Source: Hepsetus odoe
Lineage: Eukaryota > Chordata > Actinopteri > Characiformes > Hepsetidae
Length of the DNA stretch: 64,000 bases
Assembly (NCBI GenBank): GCA_017165825.1
Contig: CM029383.1
Location: forward strand, 13,353,795-13,417,794
Reading direction: 5' to 3'
The translations under genes and the position numbers were made by a program. Each line of letters opens with the position of its first letter. The first letter of the stretch is position 1. The notes below the pieces were generated by a model. That model had not been told where the DNA came from, ran no database searches, and worked only from the letters and a program-made list of their open reading frames with translations. Below, in pieces: positions 39,640-49,982 of the stretch.

Positions 39640-40915
39640 CCGTTCCCATTTATTGTGATCATTCACCCCTTTAGCAGTCAAATGTCATCCAGAATGACAT
39701 CATTGTAATGAAACATCACATACGTAATCAGAAAAAGGAAGAAAACAAAACAAACAAAAAAAAAAAAAACACCGGCACATAGGCGCTTACTCCTCACTCA
39801 TATCATGAGCGGAGATCTTCCTGAAATACAGGCTTACTTTGTCCTAGGATTAGAAATCTTTCACCCAAGGTACCACATTTGGCCTGAACTGAGCCCTATG
39901 AAGTGTTCCTTCTGTGGAAAAACAGTAAAAGATTTCGCACAAACATCATCAGGACTCAGATTAGTCATGGTGTTTACGGAAAAAAGATATGATGGGAGGA
40001 AGCTGGTGGCCTTTTTTCCTGCCAAACAGTTCCGGGGAGAGGGGTTTTGCTCCTGCGTGAAAGAAATTAATTGAATGCTCAACCTCTGGGCTTACAAGGG
40101 TGCAAGCGGCGCTCTTAATCCTGCCATGCATTTTAGAGCAGAGTACTGCACGCTCAGAAGGGAAGGGCTGCAGGCTACGCAGCCTGGAACCACACCTTTC
40201 TTCTGTCAGGTAAGAGCCAATAAGCCAAAAGCAACAGCCTAGAGTCAAGCCAGGTACTTAGCATCTACAACTGTTGACAGCATTCTTACTATGATGACGA
40301 ATGACTGCTAAAAGCATCCTGTTTTCTGGATCAGATTGACATTTTACCCCATAAGGACACTGAAAACAAGAATTCTTCTCAAGAGTCTCACCAGGAGCGT
40401 TTGGTTGCTGTGTGATGAGCTCGGCTGAGATTTCTCACAAATCACACTGACAGTAATTAAACTGTAACAAGAAGACTTGCTTCCTTACAGTGAAGCAGTA
40501 CAGGCAGATCGCCACAGCACCAGGCAAGGCTGGAAAAACAGATTTCCTCGTTTGAAATTTTACCCAGTGTTGTGTGGTCAGTCCTACTAGGCCTGTGTAG
40601 ATAAGTAATAAAACTGGGGTTTTGATTCAGATCAGACGAAGGCGAAACTGCACGCTGAAACTGCGGATGTAGACCACATCAAGGCTAAAAAAAACTGAGG
40701 ATGTGTGGCTTAGATCCACATCAAGGCGGAAACCAGTAACAGAACCTGAGCTAGATTTACATTCATATCCAAAAATAGAATCAGCTCAGACTGAAAAAGA
40801 TCACATCATCATCACGGTGAGACTCAGTGTGAACAAAGCTTCAGCCACCACCCAGATTCCAAATTCCCCTGAAAAACCAACAGAGGACAGAGAGGGGACA
40901 CTAAAGTCACAGAGA
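39640..40915. other. Noncoding stretch
   Basis: No gene is recognised. An A-rich run lies at 39,745-39,770. The 89-codon plus-strand frame at 39,805-40,074 contains one CxxC pair but no recognisable zinc-finger spacing. Confidence 0.55.
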
Positions 40916-40929
40916 GGGGAGAGGGGAGA

Positions 40930-41033
40930 GGGGGGGGGGGGGTGAGAGATAAATAGAGGGAGCAATAATGTGAGGAAGGAGTGAGAAAGAGAGGGGAAAT
41001 TGGATGGAGTGTAAGCCAGGATAAAGAAAAGGT

Positions 41034-41078
<45 letters not shown>
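40930..41078. repeat. First copy of a duplicated purine-rich unit (G13, spacer, (GA)20)
   Basis: Thirteen G at 40,930-40,942, then a spacer containing AGCAATAATG (40,961) and GTAAGCC (41,011), then GA repeats at 41,038-41,078. The spacer recurs 242 bases later, so this is one half of a tandem duplication. Confidence 0.9.
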
Positions 41079-41081
<3 letters not shown>

Positions 41082-41200
41082 GGGGGTAAGAGAGACACAG
41101 AGAAGCAAAAGTGAAAGAGAGAGAGAAGAGCGTGGGAGAGAAGAGTGTGTATAAGAGATGGAGAGGAGAGAAGAAAGAAAGAGAATGGAGAAACAAACAG

Positions 41201-41272
41201 AGAGCAATAATGCGGGAAAGGACTGATAAAGAGATGAAAGAATGGAGAGAGTGTAAGCCGGGATAAAGCAAT

Positions 41273-41322
<50 letters not shown>
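41201..41322. repeat. Second copy of the duplicated purine-rich unit, ending in (GA)24
   Basis: AGCAATAATG at 41,203 and GTAAGCC at 41,253 repeat the landmarks of the first copy at a constant offset of 242 bases. A longer GA run follows at 41,275-41,322. The copies differ at many positions, so the duplication is not recent. Confidence 0.9.
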
Positions 41323-41324
<2 letters not shown>

Positions 41325-41406
41325 TGAAAAGTTTGATGGTGGTGACTCATGTGACACAGGGGTAAGTCATTCTCTCGTGTAATGAGTGACGCTTGTGCCG
41401 TTTCCC

Positions 41407-41418
41407 CACACACACACT

Positions 41419-41466
<48 letters not shown>

Positions 41467-41592
41467 CTCTCACACACACACACTCTCTCTCACACACACA
41501 CACACACACTCTCACACACACACACACACACTCTCACACTCTCACACACACACACTCTCACACAGACACACACACACACACACACACACACT
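41407..41592. repeat. Long (CA)n array with CTCT interruptions
   Basis: About 185 bases of CA repeats broken by blocks of CTCT at irregular spacing. It ends in CACTCGCGCGG, directly leading into the more CpG-rich DNA of the promoter region. Alternating CA of this length is prone to Z-DNA and high length variation. Confidence 0.96.
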
Positions 41593-41903
41593 CGCGCGGT
41601 CCTCGCGCACGGGCTGTCAGCCGCTCAGTAATCACAGGCTGATCGTCTTGAAGAAACGAAGCGGTGATGACGGGCTCTAGCTTAAGGTGGACAGAAGAGT
41701 AGTCCAGTCCGCTCACATCGGCCTGTCCACAGCCACCTGCTCCACCTTAAACAGCCCAGCTTAACTTTACGGAAAACCGAAAGGAAGCGGAAAGCGAACT
41801 CCGGCCGTGTTTGCTTCTGTTCAGCTGTTTCTGCTTCATCCCCCACAGCAGGTCATGACCAGCATCCATCACAGCCCGAGGTGCGAGACCACCTTCATCA
41901 CCC

Positions 41904-41926
41904 CGCGCGCCGCTGCGAGGCGCGCG
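41904..41926. repeat. Perfect GC-only hairpin just inside presumed intron 1
   Basis: CGCGCGCC and GGCGCGCG are exact reverse complements separated by a 7-base loop. They lie about 95 bases 3' of the proposed donor in the minus-strand transcript, within the CpG-rich block. The arms also contain alternating CG, a Z-DNA-prone pattern. Confidence 0.6.
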
Positions 41927-42020
41927 CACTTCTTGCGACACCTTGCAGGTGTTTATTCGCCAAAGTGAAACGGAAAGCAGGCTTCGGTGTGAATGTGAAG
42001 CTAGTCGGTCCTGTGCCTAC

Positions 42021-42078
42021 CTTTACAGAGTATCGCGGTGGCGAAGAAGGCACCGAGGAGGAAGACAGCCGAGCGCAT
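42021..42078 (-). CDS. Candidate first coding exon: signal peptide of an unidentified secreted or membrane protein (partial)
   Basis: Read on the minus strand, an ATG at 42,078 in good initiation context (A at -3) opens a frame reading MRSAVFLLGAFFATAILCK. This has the shape of a signal peptide: a basic residue at position 2, then a hydrophobic core of about 14 residues (AVFLLGAFFATAIL). After one more base the sequence runs AAAG then GTAGGC, a fair match to a vertebrate splice donor, so the exon would end at 42,021 in phase 1. Phase-1 exons carrying only a signal peptide are common in genes for receptors, adhesion molecules and secreted factors (known from those families). Without splicing the frame stops at 42,001 after 25 codons. 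The exon lies inside a CpG-rich segment, which supports a real promoter-proximal exon. The mature protein is not in view, so no function or symbol can be given. Alternative: a chance short hydrophobic frame. Confidence 0.58.
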
Positions 42079-42174
42079 CCTTCCCAAACTCTCCCGCTTA
42101 CGGTCCTCCGAGCTGAACAACAAACCTCAACCGGTGAAGACGAGCGCCTCGACTTTCTCTACGCACCCACAGAC

Positions 42175-42226
42175 AGTGAGAGAGTGGGAGAGAGGGAGAG
42201 AGAGGGAGAGAGAGAGAGGGAGAGAA
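42175..42226. repeat. Interrupted (GA)n tract in the presumed 5' leader
   Basis: About 50 bases of GAGA/GGGA repeats. On the minus strand this is a CT-rich stretch between the promoter elements and the start codon. GAGA-type tracts are common near vertebrate promoters. Its length is likely variable. Confidence 0.85.
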
Positions 42227-42309
42227 GTTTGAGTGGCGACTCGCGATGAGCGGCAGCAGGTGAAGTGGGAGAGAAATCGGAGCGGGAGGGGCTTTGAAGC
42301 AACGCGTCG

Positions 42310-42340
42310 CCCCGCCCACTACGCTCATAGACACGCCCAC
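42310..42340. promoter_or_regulatory. GC-box / GT-box pair (Sp/KLF-type)
   Basis: CCCCGCCCAC at 42,310-42,319 matches the Sp1/KLF GC-box core, and ACACGCCCAC at 42,331-42,340 is a related CACCC-type site 21 bases on. Both lie 230-260 bases 5' of the proposed minus-strand start codon, where proximal promoter elements would be expected. Binding is inferred. Confidence 0.45.
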
Positions 42341-42357
42341 CGCGCAGCTCTCCTCAG

Positions 42358-42370
42358 GTGACATGGCGGC
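42358..42370. promoter_or_regulatory. YY1-type ATGGCGGC element, doubling as a Kozak-like ATG on the minus strand
   Basis: ATGGCGGC at 42,363-42,370 is the core of the YY1 / TISU element found just downstream of many CpG-island start sites (established knowledge). Read on the minus strand the same bases give GCCGCCATG, a near-ideal initiation context. The plus-strand ATG opens only a 10-codon frame, so a plus-strand gene starting here is not supported. Confidence 0.4.
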
Positions 42371-43758
42371 TTTCCCAAACATGAGGGGATTTTGAAGTGT
42401 GAGGTTGGGAGGGGTTTTTTGTATTTTTTTTTTTAAGAAAAAACTTTTTTAAAATATTTTGAGCACGAAGTTGGCTTTTTTGGGGCTTTTATTTCTCTCT
42501 CACACTGTGACGACTCTATGCGAGCACTCAAGCAAAAAGAAATAAATATAATGCTGTAGTAGGGCGTGCCAAGACCATCTAAACCAAAATATTTGAATAT
42601 GCCCGTTTTACATAAATTCTAGACTCACTGGGTTTGGGTTGTGAATAAAACAGCTGTGCACATCATGAGCCCTGGTCCCAATGAACTTCATTGTAAAGTA
42701 ACCCAGTGTCCCAACTCAATTTCCTGTTAGGCCCATGGAATGGCCTTGTTTACGTCAACAGTTTAAGGTGGTTAGTTGGGATTGCAGTGTGTGTTTGGAG
42801 AGGAAGTGCTACTGAATAATAGTTTATGTTTCAAACTGAAACTCGCCAACGTAATGACTCCCTCTATTAACCCAGAATTGGACATTCTCCACGGCCCCTG
42901 CTGACAGTGAGACCTCTGAGAAGGCCTCTCCAGAAACTCGAGGGCAAAACCAGATTCGGAGCATGAGATTTCTCAGAATGGCATGTTCAATTACGTTAAA
43001 GTGGACTAAGAAGCAAATTAGTTCTAGAATAACAGAAGATATGTTTGCTTAAATCACATTACAGGATTTGCATTCAAGGAAAGTCTGTTGTTTGTCATGA
43101 TGGCCTTTGTTTTGCTTGAAACCTGATTACGGCCGTAGTCTAGATGGCTTCCAATGCCTGGTCAGGTATGTGCATGTAGTTTAAATCACCACGTTACCCT
43201 TGTAAATACCACTCCGCTCCGGAAGAAAACGAGAATAAACCCATTTTAACCCGAGATCATGCGGCCACATCAGTTCATGATGTGTACGTCAGCCCAGCAA
43301 ACGAATAGATGTAATCGTTTTTAAGATATTTAAGATTGTTCAAGTAAACAAGTCTGTATTAATGGCTTGGTTCAATAGGTCAGAATTAACAACACTTAAT
43401 GTGTTTAAATTGGCATTATAGTATATACGTTACTGAGTTTCCACATAAACATTTTTCATTTTTTGATAAATTGTTAATCAGTGTTTTGATCAATCAAATT
43501 CAATCCATAGAGTCTGTATATGTAAATGAAGTTCCATTCAAAATTAGTTCATTTACATAGATCCACCCACTTGCAAAAGTTTGGCCCCGCCCATTTTTGT
43601 AGTGGTAAGGGGTGTTTCATCCCCTCCTGGTTTTCAAATGAGACTCTTAACAAACCAGCCACTTAAAACATGACCTTTACAAACCAGCCAGACACACAGC
43701 AACAGACTGTTTCACTCCAAGGTTTAAAGTAAGAGAGTCACTGCATAAAAAATGAGCT

Positions 43759-43777
43759 GTTTGCATTAAATGCAAAC
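43759..43777. promoter_or_regulatory. Perfect palindrome of two octamer-like half sites
   Basis: GTTTGCATT-A-AATGCAAAC is an exact 9-base inverted repeat around a single A. Each arm resembles the POU octamer core (ATGCAAA). Palindromic octamers can bind POU dimers (family knowledge). Activity here is inferred. Confidence 0.25.
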
Positions 43778-46700
43778 GTCAAAAACAGACACTGAATTCA
43801 AGAAAAAAAGGCAGGATATGTTTTCAGAATGCCCATATTTTGAGTCCTGAATGTCTGGAGGCACCTGTTTTGTGAGTCACTTCCTGTTGTTGGATGAGAA
43901 ATGATGAACATTCCTTCTCTGTTCGTAAGAAAGATAAGATAGGTGTGTACATCAGACCAGAAAGCCTCAGCCTCAGCCTCAGTGCCTGAGCCTAACAGAT
44001 GACTTTCGGTTTACATGAAAAGCGCCGTGTCTCTTTCGTGCATTTTGTAATTGGGTGCCCTGAAAAATTAGATTTTTTGCACATAAATACGGTGATCCAG
44101 TCAAAAGGCAGGTGGTGTTTGTTTGGTTAGTGTCCGCAGCTCAGTCTGAGAAACATTTACTCTACCCAAGCAAATAAACACAACCGTTTTACCACCAAAG
44201 TTCACAATCTGAGCAGGAAGACATTTGGATAAAATCACTGATGCTCGGTGCAACTGATAATCAACAAACTCTGCTCTGCAGACCCCACATCTTTCCAGAT
44301 TTGAAACTGCATCCTTGGTTCCTGATTAGAAAATTCATATCATCACTCCCTTTGAGTTGCCGAGCCGTTTACGTCACACATGCAGAAACACGGCAGACAA
44401 AAATAAACCCGTTTGTTGGGAAGAACTGTCTTCTCTGTTTTCTTTTTATGTTGGTTTTGTCTAATCTGTTATGCAGGACCTGCACTGATGAGTCCACCAA
44501 GGAGTTGTCTTTTCTGTGTGTTTTGTCCATTTAGGCAGAAATCATGATGTAGGGGAGACATGAGATGATGCAAATCTAAATAATAGATCATTCCCTTCAA
44601 ATGCATTCAAACTAAAGTAAGGAGCCTGTTTTGAGAAACAAATACTAAAGTAGAGTAATGATACCTGAAAACATGACTTAAGTATGAGAGCGATGCATTC
44701 TTACCCCATTCATCCCGTCTCTGATATGTACGTTTGTTTTTATCTGTCATGGCTCACCTGATCTGTTTCTTTTGTTATCACTTTGCTGGATTTTACTGGA
44801 CAGACTTGGGGAATAGGGCACTATTTTGGCATTTTTTTTTACAATGCTGGCTTGCAGCAATTAAGGGAAAGTGTTAATTAAATTAATTGCATTCATTAAT
44901 CAGTAAATATTGATTTTGAAAGACTTTTTTTTCCTTTGGATTTCACAGACAATGCCTTTGCAATGTTAGTATGTAGCAGACTGAATTAAGAAGGTCAACC
45001 TTAGGTCAACCTCCACTGCTGGACGTGCTCTGCCTTCTTTTCTGTTTGTCAGACACGCTATTTCCTGTCGATGCACCGAGGACGTTAGACATGCGCAGAT
45101 ATTTTCTGATGAATGTTGATAGTGGTTCGCTTTCTTCTGGGGTAGAAGATCTGCATCAGAGGGATATGGGCTCATGTGAATCCTTTCAGAGGAAAATGAT
45201 GATAATTTGGAGTGCAAAAGAGTTCTAAGGGGTATTTTTCACGTGTATTTTTGATGGTAAACATACCTGAAAGATAACTCATACTTCCAGCACAAAGGTT
45301 GCATTGTTACTTCTTAAGAAAGTCGTTTTGCTAGTAACCCGATACAAAAGGCCTTAACTTTTCATCAGAATGCTGAATATCTGTCTCTCGCATGCTTTTG
45401 TTGAGATCTCTGACTACCAGATGCACTCCTAAATGTACTGTAATGTTGTAGTAGTTAATCTAGTATACAGCCTGATATTGCAAAGCTCTGTGGTGGTTTT
45501 TTACTTTTGTTTTAGGATGCACTAGGACTTAGTGTTGATTCATTATGTAGCAAACACCGCGACTGCTTAGGCATCAGGGTTTGTTTTCACCTCCTCAGGA
45601 GTGGAAACCAGTTCTGATCTAGAAACTCTTTTTGTGATCATCATAAATACTGAGGACTCCCAGATCAGTCCTCCTTGCTTTGTGAATAGCAGCCCTCGGC
45701 GAGGTTTTCTTCACGGTTATGGTTTAAGTCCACATTAAAGTTTCACCCATTAAATGAGAGCTAGGCATTGTTTGATCAGGATGAGGGAAGTTTTGGTGGT
45801 CTAAGTTTACAGAAACAATTTAGGAGACTTGGATTATTGACTAGTAGGGATCTAAAACTTGTAGCTCCTAAGGAAGCAACATCTGTACTACAGATATTTC
45901 TGAGCTGATGGAATCCATCTGCATTAAACTGTTTAAATTAGGTTTTTTGCTTAACCCTTAGATCCGTTTGTTGAAAGGTGGTTCATCAACAGTGCCCTTA
46001 TTTGAATGTATCTGTGACTATTACCTTCAGCTATGCAGTTTCAGAACAGAGCTTCCTCGTAACAGGTTTAATATGCCACAGTCATTGCAGGAAGCTCCAG
46101 GCAGCCTTGGAGCTTTAAGATTCTGGGCGCTAATAAACCTCGCTTAATAGACTAATCTGTATTTACATACATCTAGAGATGCGTGATATAAATAAATGAA
46201 GCTCACTGTTAAAGTTTCCCTAGAAAGGCCATTTAATGTTAATAAACTAATAATTACGAACGCGTCATCGGGGCCTGCATTATCTCCACGGATTGTATTT
46301 ATATGCACACTTGCACTGAGGGAAGCTGTACTCTGTACTCTGTCTCTGTCTGTGAGGCTTGATCTGCACTGTTGTTTGTTTAGTATTGCATCAGGGAGAA
46401 CTTAAAACAGAGTCTGTCATTCAACTGCCACTCCAAGATCTGAACCTTCAGAGATCATTCACTATGGTTTCTGGATCGTTTTAGTGTTTTATTTAATAGG
46501 TGCAATAAAGCATTGTGTGCTGGTTTAGCCTTTCTCCATTTTGCTATGGCAATTTTAATATGAATAGCTTTGTGAGGCTGCCTGGATTGCCTAAGGAAGA
46601 GCTTATGGGGCCCTTTGTTTTGAATATTAACATGCATTACCTGTGTCGAAAGTTCATGAGCTTTGTTTTGCTGTTGTCCTTGTTCGTGGCACTGCCTTAT

Positions 46701-48365
46701 TCATGGCATTATAAAATCCGTGCCCCGGTGACCCCTGACTGAGGCATCCAGCTAGAGACACCATTTTGCATTTCAATTCACATTTCACAAAATTCAAATA
46801 GAGCCTGTTTTCACCCGAGACTACAGGAACTGGAAAGCTGAACAGACAGATGTGAAGATGTTTTTCTGCAAAGATCGACTGAATGTTAATAGTGTGTTAA
46901 TGTGACTTGGCTGATGCCTGATGCCTCCCGTACTATCATTAATAATGTCTATTGGATTTTAACTGACACTTTTCATTGAAAGGACACAGCATGGAGATTG
47001 AATTTGTTTTTAACATTAAAAACAGGGATTACAGGTATAAAGCATTGGCTTCAGAATATTGAATTATTAATTAAATTCAGGTTCATGGAATAAGTAACAT
47101 TCATCGGTTACTCTGCTCAATGGCCACATTATGACGTGCACATGGTCCGAGATGGACGTCACAAGCAGCTTTCCAGTATCTTTACTTCGAGGATTGAAAT
47201 TTCTATACGATTTTTACATTTACCCTACTTGTACATATATTTTCACACAGGTTTCTGTGCTTCTTGCATTTCCAGGACAGACTCATTGTTCTCCTTTCCG
47301 TCAATGTGCCTCTTCTCAAAACCAAGACCGATCAGTCTAAACGAGTGGGACAACACACGGAGAAAATGATCCCTTGCTGCATCCTCCAGTGCAGATCTCA
47401 AATAACAGAAATAACAAGATGTACATGATTTTAAAAAGAAAGATGTAACAGTCTGAAAGTGGAGGGATGGAAGAAAGTGAAGCGGTGACATTTTCACATT
47501 ATTTTCAGTAGATTGTTTTTATTTTTAAAGTTAAACAACTTTCAGTTTTCTTCACATGGCCTGAGGATCCGTTCATTTTGCACAGAAGCATCAAGTAGAA
47601 ACGACCTCTAAAAGGCTACTTTTACTTTTATGTAATTTACAAGTTAGAGCCTGTACTTTTTCGCCTTTACTAATAAGATGGGTGCTTTTACCAACCTCAT
47701 TTTTTGCACACACATCTGTCCTTTTGCTTATGAATGTGTTTACTTTGCATATTGGCTTATAGTTCCACTGTATAATTTGTTGTTACAACATTCACCCATT
47801 TTGGACCACTTCCCCAGTGAAGAAGATCCCATAAAGACAACTTAAAATCAAAATCCTATCTTGTGTTTTTGGTCATAGTAAGCACAATCACCATTCAAAA
47901 GACAAAACTCCTGTAATATTTTATCAAATTGTAGTGATTCTGAATGCCTGGCTGAAGTCAGCTTGGGGCACAACAAAAAACACTGACAAACGATATCACA
48001 TCATGTTTTCACTCTCCGTTCCACTTCCTGCTCGAGACCACTAGTTTGTCTGTCACTCTCCTTAAAGTCTAAAACGACTCTCAGTTTCTCATTAGTCTTT
48101 TAGAGCTGCTGTAAAATAATCCCTTACATTTACACTGGCAGCCATTGTTCACGTAAATGAGTGAGGTCGTTCGCGGGGCAGCAGTGTTTGCATTGTTTTC
48201 AAAGGCTTTCTACCATCCTGTGAGGCTTCATCTAATGATGGGACCTGTGCCTGTACACACACAAAGACGCACTCATGTATATTTAGCTATTTGCCTGCAG
48301 ATTTATTCAAGGAAAAAAAAACAGTTTGCTCGTGGGCCTTATGTAGCACATGTAAGTCAGTGTTT

Positions 48366-48379
48366 GTGTGTGTGTGTGC
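48366..48379. repeat. Short (GT)7 tract
   Basis: Seven GT units. Confidence 0.85.
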
Positions 48380-49307
48380 ATGTTTAGTACCACAATGAAG
48401 CAGGGCTGAATTGTCCTTTCATTTTTTATTGTAGTATAATTTTTATTAAAGTGTTGCGCTGTTTCATTTCAGAAGGAAATCTGCAGGCCTTTATTGGACT
48501 ATATGATTGCTGAGTTTGACCAGATTGGCTGCTTTAAGTGGACTCAGGTCGTCAGGAAAAGTGGCCTGTTTGAGAGCGTGCATAAAAGAATTTATGGGAT
48601 AGAGAGATGATGAGGGACTGTGTATTGTTATGCAGGGTATCAGTATTATTTGTCAGTGCACTCATGCATGTCATCAAATGCTCAGGGCATCGAACACCCC
48701 CCCATCCCCTAACAGGAAATTTCATATCCACTCGTGCTTGAGATTTACTACACTATACTATGACTATTAGATGCACTCTAAAAATGGGTGCCAGAAAAGC
48801 ATTTCACTTCACTTCAGTGTATGGATCTTTCACGAGCCTTTTTTGTGAATAAGAGGGGAAGGACCTTTTCATTTCATCTAACCTTTTAGAAACATAGAGA
48901 ACATCCACATAATGTGATGTAATTAACCGTTAACTTACTAATGACCTTTTAAATTAAGAAATAAAAAATATCTTTAAGTACCATAATGGTTCTCTTTCAG
49001 GAACCAGAACACAAATAGTCCCCCTCAATAATTCACTCTCATCACACCCTTTCAGCAGTGTGTTGGGTTTATTTTGGGTTGTTAAATTTGGCCAAAAACA
49101 TATCTCTGGAAAAAAAAAAATCTGAAAAAATATTTTCCATCACATCTTTTTATCCTTCCCTAGACAGAGCTCATGGGAGATGCATTCTGTATACAGCACC
49201 ATCTTTCATGCTCCTTTACTGTAGCAGAGTGGGCTGGCTCACCTTCTAATGTTCTAACATTGTCAAGGATGTTTAAAAGTGAAAGAAAGTAAGCTGTCTG
49301 ATATGAA

Positions 49308-49512
49308 AGTGTCCATTCTTGTCATTGTGAAACACAACAAAATTACACCTCTGCATTTAACCCATACACTCACAAACGTGCAGCAGGGGGCAGCTATTGA
49401 AAGCACCCGGGGAGCAGTGATGGGGACAGTACCTTGCTCAAGAGTAACTCAGGGCAACTTGCTGGTAGTTCAAACCCACATTCTTCTGATCCTGGGGCCA
49501 GCTCCCTAAGTT
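49308..49512 (-). mobile_element. tRNA-derived SINE, family B, reverse orientation, head truncated
   Basis: Read on the minus strand, the B-box region GGGTTTGAACTACC is followed by the family body (GCAAGGTACTGTCCCCATC, CTGCTCCCCGGGTGC, then GGTTAAATGCAGAGGTG) and a tail near 49,308. The A-box end stops at about 49,512, next to the family A SINE starting at 49,524. This suggests loss or disruption of the head there. Confidence 0.8.
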
Positions 49513-49523
49513 CCCTAATTCTT

Positions 49524-49665
49524 GGGCGGTGGTGGTCTAGTGGTAGGGTACTTGCCTACGGACCTATGAATCAAGAGGTCGCGGGTTCGAATCCCACCTC
49601 CAGCACTACCGCCGTTGTGTTCCCTGAGCAAGACCCTTAAACCCTGAGTTGCTCCAGGGGGACCT
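49524..49665 (+). mobile_element. tRNA-derived SINE, family A, well preserved head
   Basis: An exact A box TGGTCTAGTGG (49,533-49,543) and an exact B box GGTTCGAATCC (49,584-49,594) are followed by CTGAGCAAGACCCTTAAACC and GAGTTGCTCCAGGGGGACC. It shares the whole block order with the copy at 1,151-1,290 but has fewer mutations in the internal promoter, so it is probably younger. Confidence 0.88.
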
Positions 49666-49980
49666 CTTATCATCACCTTTTACACCATGCCCTTCAATTT
49701 GGTCAGTTTGGCCCAACATTGACGAGATATTATTCAAGGCATCATGTCATGGGGAAGCCAAGGGATGATGGAAAAACTATCCCATTTCTCTTTGATCCTT
49801 GATCTAGCATAAAGAGTTTTCTAGTGGTGATGGTAATGAATAAATTAAAGTTAATAAAGACTAATTAATTGCAGTGTTTCTATTGCTGAGTCTGATGAAC
49901 ACTTTTATATGAAAACTAATGCAAATGAAACTAATATAGAAGGTTTTAAGACGTTTGCAGCTAATAATTGTCTGTTCTGT
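49666..49980. other. Noncoding gap between SINE and Tc1-like element
   Basis: AT-rich sequence. Nothing is recognised except an octamer ATGCAAAT at 49,919-49,926. Confidence 0.6.
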
Positions 49981-49982
49981 TG

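Larger units (their letters stand above)
1..42020 (-). other. Presumed first intron (or intergenic DNA) left of the signal-peptide exon
   Basis: If the exon at 42,021-42,078 is real, everything to its left is transcribed downstream sequence on the minus strand. I looked for a second exon (phase 1 acceptor, cysteine-rich or immunoglobulin-like coding sequence) and saw none I could support, so this may be a single intron longer than 42 kb. Very long first introns are usual for developmental receptor and adhesion genes. An exon of ordinary length could be missed by eye, so this is inference. Confidence 0.35.
42098..42364 (-). other. Possible upstream ORF in the 5' leader
   Basis: From the GCCGCCATG at 42,364 (with a further in-frame ATG at 42,382) an open frame of 88 codons runs on the minus strand. 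It stops at 42,098, twenty bases before the signal-peptide ATG and in a different frame. The product is rich in serine, leucine and proline because it crosses the GA/CT tract at 42,175-42,226, and it resembles no family I know. If transcription starts beyond 42,364 this would act as a strong upstream ORF on the main start. If transcription starts nearer, it is irrelevant. Confidence 0.25.
41880..42385 (-). promoter_or_regulatory. CpG-rich promoter and 5' UTR region of the minus-strand gene
   Basis: CpG dinucleotides are dense here compared with the AT-rich flanks, giving a CpG-island-like block of about 500 bases. It covers the signal-peptide exon, its presumed 5' UTR and the start of the presumed intron 1. 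GC boxes, a YY1-type site and a GA tract lie in the 5' half as read on the minus strand. No convincing TATA box is placed upstream, which fits a CpG-island promoter with dispersed initiation. The exact transcription start cannot be seen. A promoter firing in both directions is possible, but I found no plus-strand exon. Confidence 0.6.
42386..49305. other. Upstream intergenic DNA (relative to the minus-strand gene)
   Basis: No gene is recognised. It contains T/A-rich sequence at 42,415-42,475, an ATTTGCAT octamer at 43,066, a perfect palindrome with two opposed octamer-like halves at 43,759-43,777, (CAGCCT)3 near 43,966-43,980, an octamer at 44,568, and a dense homeodomain-like TTAATTAAATTAATTG patch at about 44,874. 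A short GT tract lies at 48,366-48,379. Confidence 0.5.

Noticed and set aside
40824..41413. Three long minus-strand frames (156-177 codons) rich in Ser-Leu
   Set aside because: They are translations of GA repeats in three frames. Any frame through a dinucleotide repeat without stops stays open.
41382..41680. Three overlapping Thr-His-rich plus-strand frames
   Set aside because: Translation of the CA array.
42363..42396. Plus-strand gene start at ATGGCGGC
   Set aside because: The frame stops after 10 codons with no donor site before the stop, so it is more likely a YY1 element.
49524..49600. Possible tRNA gene
   Set aside because: Same reason: it is shared with the copy at 1,151 and followed by the family A tail.
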